A DNA stretch of 60,850 nt from Fibrobacter sp. UBA7003 (lineage in GTDB: Bacteria; Fibrobacterota; Fibrobacteria; Fibrobacterales; Fibrobacteraceae): the NCBI GenBank assembly GCA_002449765.1, contig DJXN01000007.1:97101-157950 (forward strand), read 5' to 3'. The translations under genes and the position numbers were made by a program. The notes under the pieces were generated by a model that worked only from the letters and a program-made list of their open reading frames with translations, ran no database searches and was not told where the DNA came from. Positions within the stretch are counted from its first letter, which is position 1; each line of letters starts with the position of its first letter. This document shows, piece after piece, positions 50,712-58,289 of this stretch.

Positions 50712-52073
50712 TTATTTCTTGATGCGCCCGATGGCAAGGAATGCTGCATTTACGATGAAAGCGGCGATCATCAGGAAGTCGCCCGTGTGCGTGCCGAGCG
50801 TACCGGGCAGAGGAGGGCAGAGCTTGCCTGCGAGTGCGAGCGCGCCGCCCGCGACGATTGCCGCGGCGACGAACTTCGGTTTTGCCTTGAGCCCGAGAAG
50901 CCCCCACAGCACGGGGACGGTGAAGGCGCCCGCGTAGACGGCAAGTGCAAGCAACAGCGTGCCGATGATGTCGGTGAACACGAGCGCGAGCAGCAGGGCC
51001 ACGATGCCGTTCAGGAAAATGATGATGCGCGCCTTGAGGAGCGCCTTGTTTGCAGACCCTGCGGCGGCTTGCGGTTCGCCGCCTATATTGAACAGTCTGC
51101 AGATGATGACCGAGCTGCTCAGCAATGTGGTGTCGGCGCTGCTGAGCACTACGCTCAGGAGCGCAAGTGCCACCAGCGGGACGAGCGGCGGTGGCAAGAC
51201 TGCATTCGCAATGGCCGTGATTCGGGCTCCCTGTATATCACCGAGGCTTGTGCCGAATAGAGCGAGGATCCCGATGACGAATGCGACGGGGATGAGCACG
51301 CAGGCGGCAACCGCTATGGCCTTTTTCGCGCTATGTACGTCCTTCGCGCAGAACACGCGGCTGAAGATGTCGGGGCCGGCCGTGTACGTTGTTCCGTAGG
51401 TGAGGATGAGCAGGAAGAGGTCGAAGGGCGAAAAACCTTCGTTGAACGGGAAAGGAAGGTCTCTACTCGGGAGCACGCCCGCATCGCCCGCGCCGTTAAC
51501 GAGCGCGAAGCCCGCGACAAGCACGAGCCCCGCGACAATCAGGCATGCCTGGAAAAAGTCCGTGCGCAAAATCGAAAGCTGCCCGCCCGCGAGCGTGTAG
51601 CCCGTGAACACTGCTGCCGATACGATTGCGGCCGTGGTGTATTCCATCGGGGTGAACGTCATCAGGAGTTTCGCCGCCGCGATAATCTGCGCCGCGACGA
51701 TTCCTGTCCATGCAATGGGAATCACGATGGAGGCGACAGTCCGCGGCCCCTTTCCGTACAGATTCTCCACCAGGTCGGGGAGCGTGTATTTCCCGTGCTT
51801 GTAGGCGCGTGCTGCAAACGGGATGAGCGCGAATAGCCCGATCGCTCCCGTAAGCATGAACCAGCTCGCGGCAGCGCCGAGTTTCATCCCGGAATCGATG
51901 GCGCCGATAACGGCCGATCCGCCGAGAATCGTTGCTACCAGGCTCCCGGCGACCGCCAATGCGGAGGCACCCTTGCGGGCAACGAAAAAGTCGGGAATGT
52001 CCTTGACCTTGCGCGCGCTGCGGGCCGCAATAAGCACGAGGATGACGAGGTAGATGACGAGGGCGGTGGTCAT
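50712..52073 (-). CDS. Sodium:solute symporter family protein
   Basis: A 453-residue SSS-family transporter with ~12-13 membrane helices. The N-terminus MTTALVIYLVILVLIAARSA is followed by DFFVARKGASALAVAGSLVA, GGSAVIGA, and the ligand-binding region KLGAAASWFMLTGAIGLFAL; QIIAAAKLLMTF and SILRTDFFQACLIVAGLVL are also family-typical. It would import a solute with Na+ through the inner membrane; the substrate (pantothenate, proline or sugar type) cannot be told. TATCTTTG lies 8 nt before the ATG. It is transcribed divergently from the BatD-like gene. Confidence 0.88.
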   Translation of the reverse strand: MTTALVIYLVILVLIAARSARKVKDIPDFFVARKGASALAVAGSLVATILGGSAVIGAIDSGMKLGAAASWFMLTGAIGLFALIPFAARAYKHGKYTLPDLVENLYGKGPRTVASIVIPIAWTGIVAAQIIAAAKLLMTFTPMEYTTAAIVSAAVFTGYTLAGGQLSILRTDFFQACLIVAGLVLVAGFALVNGAGDAGVLPSRDLPFPFNEGFSPFDLFLLILTYGTTYTAGPDIFSRVFCAKDVHSAKKAIAVAACVLIPVAFVIGILALFGTSLGDIQGARITAIANAVLPPPLVPLVALALLSVVLSSADTTLLSSSVIICRLFNIGGEPQAAAGSANKALLKARIIIFLNGIVALLLALVFTDIIGTLLLALAVYAGAFTVPVLWGLLGLKAKPKFVAAAIVAGGALALAGKLCPPLPGTLGTHTGDFLMIAAFIVNAAFLAIGRIKK

Positions 52074-52169
52074 GTCGCAGGCAAAGATAGATTTTTGCTT
52101 CGGCGCCTTGCCCCTGTCGATTGTTCTACGATTTCCATTTTTTGTATATTCTTCGCCATAGAGGTTTAT

Positions 52170-53150
52170 ATGTTGCGACTTTATAGTTCCTTCGTTTCCG
52201 TTATAGCTATTCTCGCATTATGTTCCGTTCCGTCTTTCGCCTTCGATGTGAGCGTCAAGGCGAACGTCGATAACGCCCAAGTGTTCGTGGGTGACATGTT
52301 CAATTACGAAATCCAGGTCACGGCGCCGGAGAATGCCATCGTGGATTTGCCTAGCTTTGTCGGGAACCTTGGCAGCTTCGAAGTCAAGGAGATGAAGAAC
52401 GAGAAGGTGACCGAGGGCATGCCCAAGGGCACCGCGAAGTTCGTATGGCTCGCGACGCTCAACACCTTCGTGAGCGGTGACTTCTTGATTGCGCCGCAGC
52501 AGGTGAACGCCGTGGTGGGTAGCGATACCGTGAAGGTGAATACCGACCCGGTGGCCGTGAAGGTTTCCATGCGCACTACGGGCGAGGAGACGGATATCCT
52601 GGAAGCGGAAGACCCGCTCGATGACCCGCGCCTGCCGCAGTGGCTCTACATCGTGCTGATTGTATTGGGTGTGGTGCTGCTCGTGTTCCTCGGGTGGTTC
52701 CTGCACAAGAAATTCGCGAAGAAGGGCGAGGCTCCGCGACTCCCGCCGTACGAGGAGGCGGTACTCGCTCTCAAGGAACTTCGCCAGAAGAACTACCTCG
52801 CCGAAGGCAACCAGGGCGACTACTTCATGGCGCTCGGGTTCATTGCCCGCCGTTACATCGAACGCCGTTTCGACGTGGATATCCTGGATGCGACCGTCGC
52901 CGAGCTCAAACAGCGCATGTCGCATGTTGCGGGCCTCCCGCAGGCCTACAAGGAATCGGTCGTGACGCTCGCCGTCGAGACCGAGCCGGTCAAGTTCGCG
53001 AAGATGAAGCTCGAGGGCGAACGCTGCCGCTTCTGGGATGAATGGGCCGATAAGCTACTCGAAGATACCAAGCCTACGCCGGAAGAGGAACAGGCCAAGA
53101 AGGAAGAGCTCAAAGCTGCTGTGGACGCCGTTCGCGCTCAGCGCAAGTAG
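52170..53150 (+). CDS. BatD-like exported membrane protein
   Basis: A 326-residue protein. A signal peptide (LYSSFVSVIAILALCSVPSFA) is followed by a beta-sandwich domain, with SVKANVDNAQVFVGDMFNYE and ITVTAPENA-like strands typical of BatD/oxygen-tolerance proteins; a membrane helix near residues 158-182 (LYIVLIVLGVVLLVFLGWFL) leads into a helical cytoplasmic tail ending in a Glu/Lys-rich segment. BatD partners with the MoxR/BatAB aerotolerance operon elsewhere; no such partners are adjacent here. The start at 52170 has GAGG upstream; the ATG at 52095 adds an unlikely prefix. Confidence 0.75.
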   Translation: MLRLYSSFVSVIAILALCSVPSFAFDVSVKANVDNAQVFVGDMFNYEIQVTAPENAIVDLPSFVGNLGSFEVKEMKNEKVTEGMPKGTAKFVWLATLNTFVSGDFLIAPQQVNAVVGSDTVKVNTDPVAVKVSMRTTGEETDILEAEDPLDDPRLPQWLYIVLIVLGVVLLVFLGWFLHKKFAKKGEAPRLPPYEEAVLALKELRQKNYLAEGNQGDYFMALGFIARRYIERRFDVDILDATVAELKQRMSHVAGLPQAYKESVVTLAVETEPVKFAKMKLEGERCRFWDEWADKLLEDTKPTPEEEQAKKEELKAAVDAVRAQRK

Positions 53151-53206
53151 GGCAATCCGGAAAGCGCAGCGAAAAAATAGCGCGCCATGCCGGGCATCCG
53201 CCGCTC

Positions 53207-54046
53207 CTAAATCTCTACCGTCATTCCGGTGTGCATTTGCTCTGCACGCTCGCCGAGAACTTCCCGCAATATTCCGTAGGCGCGGTCGCCGGTGCAGTGC
53301 CCTGTGTAAATCTTCTGCACGTCGAGTTCGCGTAGCCTTTCGGCGAAGGCGCGCACGCGTGCATCCGGGTAACGGAAAAGATGTAACCCGCCGAGCAGCG
53401 CGTAAATCCTTTTCCCTGGGAAGGCGGTTTCGATTTCTTTCACGATATTGTCGGCGCCCGCGTGACTGCAGCTGTTCATGACGAATAGCCCCTGCGGGGT
53501 ATCGAATACCAGGCTCTGCTCGTGCGCGAAACTGTCGTAGCGGTATTTGCCGTTTTCTTTCACGCTCAGGTGCGCCATCTCGCCGATGCGTTCGAGCCCC
53601 GTGGTAGAATGCGGCACGAGCGTTATTCCCGGCGCAATTTCGGCATTGCCTTCCGCATAGCGGATGCGGCCCGCGAATCGCTCGAGCCATCCTTTGTGAA
53701 TGCCGATGTATTCGTGGTAGCTAAATCGCCCAAAAAGCTTGTGCGTGTGGTAGCAGTTTTCGCCTGCGCCCTTCCGCAGGTAGAAGGGTGCGGTCTTATT
53801 GAGCGCAAAGAATTTCGCCATGCCGTTTGCATGGTCGTAATGCGCGTGGCTCAGCACGCCGATATCCACCTGCGAGAGGTCGATGCCCATCACTTTCGCG
53901 TTTTTTGCAAACAGGTGCGATGCGCCCGTGTCGAGCAGCACCTTGTGGCCGTCATATTCCACGTACACGGAAAGTCCCCACTCGCCAAAAAGCTTGCGCG
54001 GGCCGCACATTCCCGCGATGTTATCGATGAGAATCTGGACCTTCAT
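53207..54046 (-). CDS. Metallo-beta-lactamase-fold hydrolase
   Basis: A 279-residue MBL-fold protein. The metal motif HxHxDH appears as VLSHAHYDHANG near residue 66, a second region NSCSHAGADN near 180 and the last ligand in IYTGHCTGDRAYGIL near 250. The N-terminus MKVQILIDNIAGMCG, with GLSVYVEYDGHKVLLDTG, resembles the 7,8-dihydropterin-6-methyl-4-(beta-D-ribofuranosyl)aminobenzene-5'-phosphate synthase type. Substrate unknown. The start at 54046 gives that N-terminus; a longer frame to 54652 overlaps the lipoprotein gene. It is the last gene of a flavin reductase-lipoprotein-MBL operon. Confidence 0.82.
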   Translation of the reverse strand: MKVQILIDNIAGMCGPRKLFGEWGLSVYVEYDGHKVLLDTGASHLFAKNAKVMGIDLSQVDIGVLSHAHYDHANGMAKFFALNKTAPFYLRKGAGENCYHTHKLFGRFSYHEYIGIHKGWLERFAGRIRYAEGNAEIAPGITLVPHSTTGLERIGEMAHLSVKENGKYRYDSFAHEQSLVFDTPQGLFVMNSCSHAGADNIVKEIETAFPGKRIYALLGGLHLFRYPDARVRAFAERLRELDVQKIYTGHCTGDRAYGILREVLGERAEQMHTGMTVEI

Positions 54047-54059
54047 TGCCGTTTGCGCC

Positions 54060-54704
54060 CTATTCGCAGTCGAGGCAGGTCCATTCCACCGTGCCCGAGC
54101 CGTAGTTGTTGAAGCGGGCGCGCGTGTAGCTCTCGATGTCGATGAGGAACCCGACCTTGCCCGCATTCTTGGTGCAGCAACCGTCACAGTCGCTGTCGGC
54201 GCACATGTCGTAGACGACGGCGTCGATGGTGTAGCCGTTCTTGCGCAGCCTGAATGTCTTGAGCTTGTAGATGTCCCAGTCCTTCTCGTGGATGGCGATG
54301 ATGTTGTGCTCGCTGACCCATTCCTCTGTCTGCTGGTCTTCGAGACCTGCGAACCAGCCCGCCCACGTACATCCGTTGTAGTCCTCGCATTCCTCGCTGC
54401 CGGGCTCCGGCCACGAGGTGTACCACGTGAGGTTTGCCTTGTTCCATACGGTATCGCCAGGAACCGCTGCCGCCGAGGAGCTCGATGCGAGCAAGGCCGC
54501 GTTGCTGGATTCCGGAACGGGCCCGCTTTCGCTGGATTCCGGCAGAAGCGCGTCGCTCGATTCGATGGCTGCGCTGGAACTTTCCGGTGTGGGGGAACTG
54601 CTGGAACTGTCGTCACCGCAGGCGGCGAACATGCCCGCGAGCAAGCCCGCAAGCGCGAAACCCGTAAAAGCGGCAGGGTTCATGCCGTGCAGAAACTTCT
54701 TCAC
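54060..54704 (-). CDS. Ser-rich lipoprotein with Cys-rich domain
   Basis: A 214-residue protein. Start at a GTG (54704, giving MKKFLHGMNP) with GGAG 5 nt upstream; another GTG at 54710 is possible. The signal peptide ends in the lipobox MFAAC. A poly-Ser/Glu linker (residues ~35-80) follows, then a ~130-residue Cys-rich domain: CEDYNGCTWAGWFAG, then VVYDMCADSDCDGCCTKNAG and a final TVEWTCLDCE. The Cys pattern recalls double-psi beta-barrel / expansin-like domains of cellulolytic bacteria, but this is only a resemblance. The Ser linker is typical of Fibrobacter surface proteins. Operon with the flavin reductase gene. Confidence 0.6.
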   Translation of the reverse strand: MKKFLHGMNPAAFTGFALAGLLAGMFAACGDDSSSSSPTPESSSAAIESSDALLPESSESGPVPESSNAALLASSSSAAAVPGDTVWNKANLTWYTSWPEPGSEECEDYNGCTWAGWFAGLEDQQTEEWVSEHNIIAIHEKDWDIYKLKTFRLRKNGYTIDAVVYDMCADSDCDGCCTKNAGKVGFLIDIESYTRARFNNYGSGTVEWTCLDCE

Positions 54705-54720
54705 AAGCACTCCCGCCTCC

Positions 54721-55278
54721 TTAAAGCGTCTTCCCGTCGCTGAAGGCGTTCCCGACGCGGCGTTCCATCACGTAGTAGCCGTGGCCTGCGGAATCGTAGC
54801 AAACAGGCGCGAGTTTTTCTACGGAAAGCTTGCCGTCGGCGTCCAGCACGGATTCGTCGGCGGTCACGTTCACGATTTCGCCGAGCAGGAGTTCCGAATC
54901 GTCGTCGTAGCTCACCATCTTGCATTCGAGCGCGAGCGGGAGTTCCGCGATGAGCGGGGCGTCAACCTTATCGCTCCTGACCGCGGTGAGTCCCGACTTT
55001 GCGAACTTGTCGGCAACCTTGTTCCCGCTGGTTATGCCCAGGTAGTCGATGGCCTTGATGTCTTTCGCGGTCGCCATGCTCACGGTGAATGCCTTGCGGG
55101 CCTTGATGTTCGGCACGGTCTTGTGCGATGCAGCCACGTAGATGGCCACCTGGTTCGAGTCGCTCACCGAGCCCCATGCGGCGACCATCGCGTTCGGCGA
55201 GCCGTCTTCGTTGTAGGTGCCGATGACGAGCGTGGGTTGCGGGTACAGGTAGGTTTTTACTCCGAGATCTTTGCGCAT
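54721..55278 (-). CDS. Flavin reductase-like (FMN-binding) protein
   Basis: A 185-residue protein of the flavin-reductase-like / split-barrel family. Features: MRKDLGVKTYLYPQPTLVIG, then GSPNAMVAAWGSVSDSNQV near residue 27 (the xxNxM(V/T)xSWxxxxS FMN contact) and HKTVPNIKARKAFTVSMA. It likely reduces flavin or a small substrate with NAD(P)H in the cytoplasm. AAGGAG lies 11 nt before the ATG at 55278 and a TATCTTGT element sits upstream. Longer frames to 55497 run antisense to lemA and are ignored. Confidence 0.85.
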   Translation of the reverse strand: MRKDLGVKTYLYPQPTLVIGTYNEDGSPNAMVAAWGSVSDSNQVAIYVAASHKTVPNIKARKAFTVSMATAKDIKAIDYLGITSGNKVADKFAKSGLTAVRSDKVDAPLIAELPLALECKMVSYDDDSELLLGEIVNVTADESVLDADGKLSVEKLAPVCYDSAGHGYYVMERRVGNAFSDGKTL

Positions 55279-55366
55279 TTGAAAACTCCTTTTTTTTACA
55301 AGATATAAAACTATCTGCGAAAAAATTATATACTTTTTTCTTAAAACGATTTTCAAAGGAGTTCTT

Positions 55367-55927
55367 ATGACTATCGGAATTGTCATCGCCGTTGTCGTGG
55401 TCATTCTCGTCGTGTGTTTCATCTCCATGTACAATGGCCTGGTGAAGCTCCGCAACAACCGCGAGAATGCCTTCGCGAATATTGATGTGCAGCTCAAGCA
55501 GCGCTTTGACCTGGTGCCGCAACTCGTGAATACCGTGAAGGGCTATGCCACCCACGAGAAGGAAACTCTCGATAAGGTGACATCCGCCCGTGCCGCCGCG
55601 ATGGGTGCCACCACGGTCGACGAGAAGGTTGCCGCCGACAAGGCCCTTACCGGTGCGCTTGCCGGGCTCCGCGTCTCCCTCGAGGCATACCCGGAACTCA
55701 AGGCGAACCAGAATTTCTTGCAGTTGCAGACGGAGCTTTCCGATATCGAGAACAAGCTCTCTGCCGCACGCCGCTTCTTCAACTCCGCTACCCGCGAGTT
55801 CAACAATGCCTGCGAGGTGTTCCCGAGCAATATCATCGCTGGTATGTTCAACTTCAGGCGCGCTCCCATGTACGAGGCGTCCGAAGGCCGCGAGACCCTC
55901 AACAAGGCTCCCGAGGTGAAGTTCTAG
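55367..55927 (+). CDS. lemA: LemA-family protein
   Basis: A 186-residue LemA protein: a short periplasmic start, one membrane helix (GIVIAVVVVILVVCFISMYN), then the conserved helical core YNGLVKLRNNRENAFANIDV, QLKQRFDLVPQLVNTVKGYA, ending FNFRRAPMYEA. Function poorly defined; it is commonly paired with HtpX-type proteases at the membrane, as here, with 9 nt between the genes. Ribosome site AAAGGAG; a TACTTTTT promoter element is visible upstream. Confidence 0.93.
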   Translation: MTIGIVIAVVVVILVVCFISMYNGLVKLRNNRENAFANIDVQLKQRFDLVPQLVNTVKGYATHEKETLDKVTSARAAAMGATTVDEKVAADKALTGALAGLRVSLEAYPELKANQNFLQLQTELSDIENKLSAARRFFNSATREFNNACEVFPSNIIAGMFNFRRAPMYEASEGRETLNKAPEVKF

Positions 55928-55936
55928 TCTTCGTAA

Positions 55937-56959
55937 ATGAAATACGTCGGTATCCAGACCCAGATTTGGCGGAATAACCGCAATACGGTTATCCTGCTTT
56001 TCATGTTCCCGCTGCTCCTCTTGGGAATGGTCTTTGCGACCATCATGGCGCTCGACTGGTTCGGGTTTTTCTGCTGGAACGGCGTTTGCCTGGAGGGCCT
56101 GCCGGCGACAGAGTTTCACTGGGATGTCATCTGGCAGTATTTCCTCGATGCGGTGCCGTACACGCTTGCGATGACGGGAACGTGGTTTGTTATCGCGTAT
56201 TTCACGAACACCTTCATTATCCGGCATGCGACGCATGCGCGCCCGCTGGAACGCAAGGAGAACGTGCGCGTCTACAACATCGTGGAAAACCTCTGCATCG
56301 CGGGTGGCATCGAGATGCCGCGAATAAACATCGTCGAGGATTCGAGCCTCAACGCGTTTGCGAGCGGTATCGATATAAAGTCGTATACCATCACGCTGAC
56401 CACGGGCATCATAGACAAGCTGGACGATGCGGAACTCTCGGCGGTCGTGGGGCACGAGCTCACGCACATCAAGAATCGCGATACGCGCCTGATGGTGGTG
56501 TGCATTGTTTTCGTGGGCATTTTCTCGATGCTCATGAATGTCTCCCTGCGGCTCCTGAGCAGTGCCATGCGCGCCCCGCGTAGCAGGAGTAGTCGCAAGA
56601 ATGGCGGGGGAGGCATTATTATCGTTTTGCTTGTCGTCCTGGTGTGGTCGGTTATAGGCTATTTTTTCAGCACCATGACGCGCCTTGCCATCTCGCGCAA
56701 GCGTGAGTACGTCGCCGATGCGGGTGGCGCCGAACTTTGTGGCGACCCGCTCGCGCTCGCTTCTGCCCTAAGGAAGATTTCTGCGGATCCGGGCCTTGCC
56801 GATGTAAAACGCGACGATATCGCGCAGCTCTACGTGATTCACCCGGACGAGGAATTCGACAACGAGATGGGCCTCAAGGGTCTCGTCGCGAAGGCGAACA
56901 TATTGTTCTGCACGCACCCCGACACTCCGGAGCGCATCAAGCTTCTGGAACAGTTCTAG
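55937..56959 (+). CDS. M48 family metallopeptidase (HtpX-like)
   Basis: A 340-residue membrane protease. Two N-terminal membrane helices (VILLFMFPLLLLGMVFATIM, VPYTLAMTGTWFVIAYF), the zinc motif VVGHELTHIKNRD with HExxH near residue 173, two further helices around 190-260, and the third ligand in ISRKREYVADAGGAEL (ExxxAD). Near residue 125-130 NLCIAGGIEMP-INIVEDSS-NAFASG fits the HtpX substrate-cleft segment. It cleaves damaged membrane proteins. Pairs with lemA upstream. Confidence 0.9.
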   Translation: MKYVGIQTQIWRNNRNTVILLFMFPLLLLGMVFATIMALDWFGFFCWNGVCLEGLPATEFHWDVIWQYFLDAVPYTLAMTGTWFVIAYFTNTFIIRHATHARPLERKENVRVYNIVENLCIAGGIEMPRINIVEDSSLNAFASGIDIKSYTITLTTGIIDKLDDAELSAVVGHELTHIKNRDTRLMVVCIVFVGIFSMLMNVSLRLLSSAMRAPRSRSSRKNGGGGIIIVLLVVLVWSVIGYFFSTMTRLAISRKREYVADAGGAELCGDPLALASALRKISADPGLADVKRDDIAQLYVIHPDEEFDNEMGLKGLVAKANILFCTHPDTPERIKLLEQF

Positions 56960-57006
56960 TGCTGCTGTCGGGATGGCTAAAAAATTTTTTGGGTTATCTC
57001 TAAAAT

Positions 57007-57040
57007 TGTCATTTTCTGACACATAATAAATGTATCTTTC
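57007..57040 (+). promoter_or_regulatory. Inverted repeat and promoter element before the 51-residue gene
   Basis: TGTCA-TTTTC-TGACA at 57007-57021 is followed by TATCTTTC at 57033-57040, a TAnnTTTG-type -7 element 24 nt before the ATG at 57065. The repeat is placed where an upstream activator or repressor could act. Here a leader with an AGAGAGG ribosome site exists, unlike the leaderless cases. Confidence 0.4.
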
Positions 57041-57064
57041 TTTGTGTGAAAAGAGAGGTTCATT

Positions 57065-57220
57065 ATGTTTAAAGAAAAAAAGTTGACCGATGGTATTTTC
57101 CGTGTCGCACTGATTGCGCTTGCGTCGTTCGTCTTCATTGCCGCGAATGTCGCTTTCGAGAGTGCGATTTTCGGCATCCTCGCGAGCGCATTCTACGTGT
57201 ACGAGGTCGCCCGCATCTGA
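57065..57220 (+). CDS. Small membrane protein, 51 residues
   Basis: MFKEKKLTDGIFRVALIALA then SFVFIAANVAFESAIFGILA and SAFYVYEVARI; two predicted membrane helices. AGAGAGG lies 8 nt before the start and a TATCTTTC element lies upstream, so the gene is probably real despite its size. It lies between the HtpX-like gene and a convergent GDSL hydrolase gene. No family recognised. Confidence 0.65.
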   Translation: MFKEKKLTDGIFRVALIALASFVFIAANVAFESAIFGILASAFYVYEVARI

Positions 57221-57228
57221 CCCGGGGC

Positions 57229-58137
57229 TTAGCGCTTCTTGACTTGCCTTATCGCGGGTGTGAACCGCTTCGGTTTGGCATTTAGCTTTCGGCCCTGCAC
57301 GTCGAACCGGCAGGCATCTTGCTGTTCCAAACCCTGCGCATCTTGCCCCGCGAAATCGCGCGCATCCTGTTCCCGAGAACTGCCGGCACTCCGCACGAAT
57401 CCCTTCCCGCGAATAGCCGTTGTGGAATCGCTTGTCTCGGGCACCTTCAAGATGCCTTCCTTTATAATCCTCGCGAGTTCTTTCGCGCCGGTCGCGTTCG
57501 GGTGTACGCTGTCGGCGAGGAACCATTCGGGCGTATTGAATTGCGAATGCAGGTCGATAATCTCCACGCCCTTCCGCGTCGCGACTGCCTGGATGATGGG
57601 GTTTATCTGGTTCACGATCGCTGTGTCCATGATTCCCCAGCCGCAGTTGTTGGAATAGGGCTGCAGCGTGGCGTAGACCTTCGGGCTTGCCGGCAGGTGC
57701 ATGAAGGTGTCGAGGAGGGCCTCGTAATCCTTGTACAGCTGTTCTTTTTCGTATTGCCCGTAATTGTAGTTGTAGGTGGGCTGCCCGTTCTCGATGCAGT
57801 TGTTCGTGAAGAACTTGCTGTCGTTTGTCCCGAGCTCGATGACGACAATTTCGGGGTTGAATTCGAGGGCAGCCTTGAACTTGTCGGTGTTCCAGTAGCT
57901 CATGTTGTCGCTTGGGCCCTTGTTCGCGAACGTCATGGAAGAAACGCCGAAGTTCTGCACCTTGTAGCTATCGCCCAGCATCTCTTGCAGTTGGAATGGG
58001 TAGTCTTCTTGCCAGCCGAGCCCGTAGCCCGCGGTGATGCTGTTGCCTACGCACGCCACGCGCGTCTGCGCCATTGTCGTCCCGGCGAAAACTGTTGCCG
58101 CGACAACGGCGAGCGTCAATCCTCTAGATATTCCCAT
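57229..58137 (-). CDS. Secreted SGNH/GDSL hydrolase
   Basis: A 302-residue protein with a signal peptide (GLTLAVVAATVFAGTTMA then QT). SGNH blocks: VACVGNSITAGYGLGWQED (block I, GNSI with catalytic Ser), NFGVSSMT (block II), VIELGTNDSK (block III, GTND) and DSVHPNATGA (block V, DxxH). It resembles secreted acetylxylan-esterase/rhamnogalacturonan-esterase-like enzymes that deacetylate plant polysaccharides. The C-terminal end FDVQGRKLNAKP then KRFTPAIRQVKKR fits a Fibrobacter/type IX secretion tail. The CAGGAG ribosome site supports 58137. The GH45 gene lies upstream on the same strand, separated by a hairpin. Confidence 0.85.
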   Translation of the reverse strand: MGISRGLTLAVVAATVFAGTTMAQTRVACVGNSITAGYGLGWQEDYPFQLQEMLGDSYKVQNFGVSSMTFANKGPSDNMSYWNTDKFKAALEFNPEIVVIELGTNDSKFFTNNCIENGQPTYNYNYGQYEKEQLYKDYEALLDTFMHLPASPKVYATLQPYSNNCGWGIMDTAIVNQINPIIQAVATRKGVEIIDLHSQFNTPEWFLADSVHPNATGAKELARIIKEGILKVPETSDSTTAIRGKGFVRSAGSSREQDARDFAGQDAQGLEQQDACRFDVQGRKLNAKPKRFTPAIRQVKKR

Positions 58138-58232
58138 ACACGAATCTCCTGTACAAAAATTACATCAAAAAGCCGCCCGCGTAACGTCTCCCGCAAAAAA
58201 TTACCATATCGCCGGTGCGCTATATACAACAG

Positions 58233-58254
58233 GGGCTCCGCGCATGCGGAACCC
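58233..58254. terminator. Hairpin between the GH45 and GDSL hydrolase genes
   Basis: GGGCTCCGC-GCAT-GCGGAACCC; on the minus strand the single mismatch becomes a G-U pair. No T-run follows, so it may be a weak terminator or an mRNA-stabilising stem downstream of the GH45 gene. Confidence 0.4.
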
Positions 58255-58289
58255 GAATTGGTTGTGGGCGCTTTTGCGAACGCTCTATA

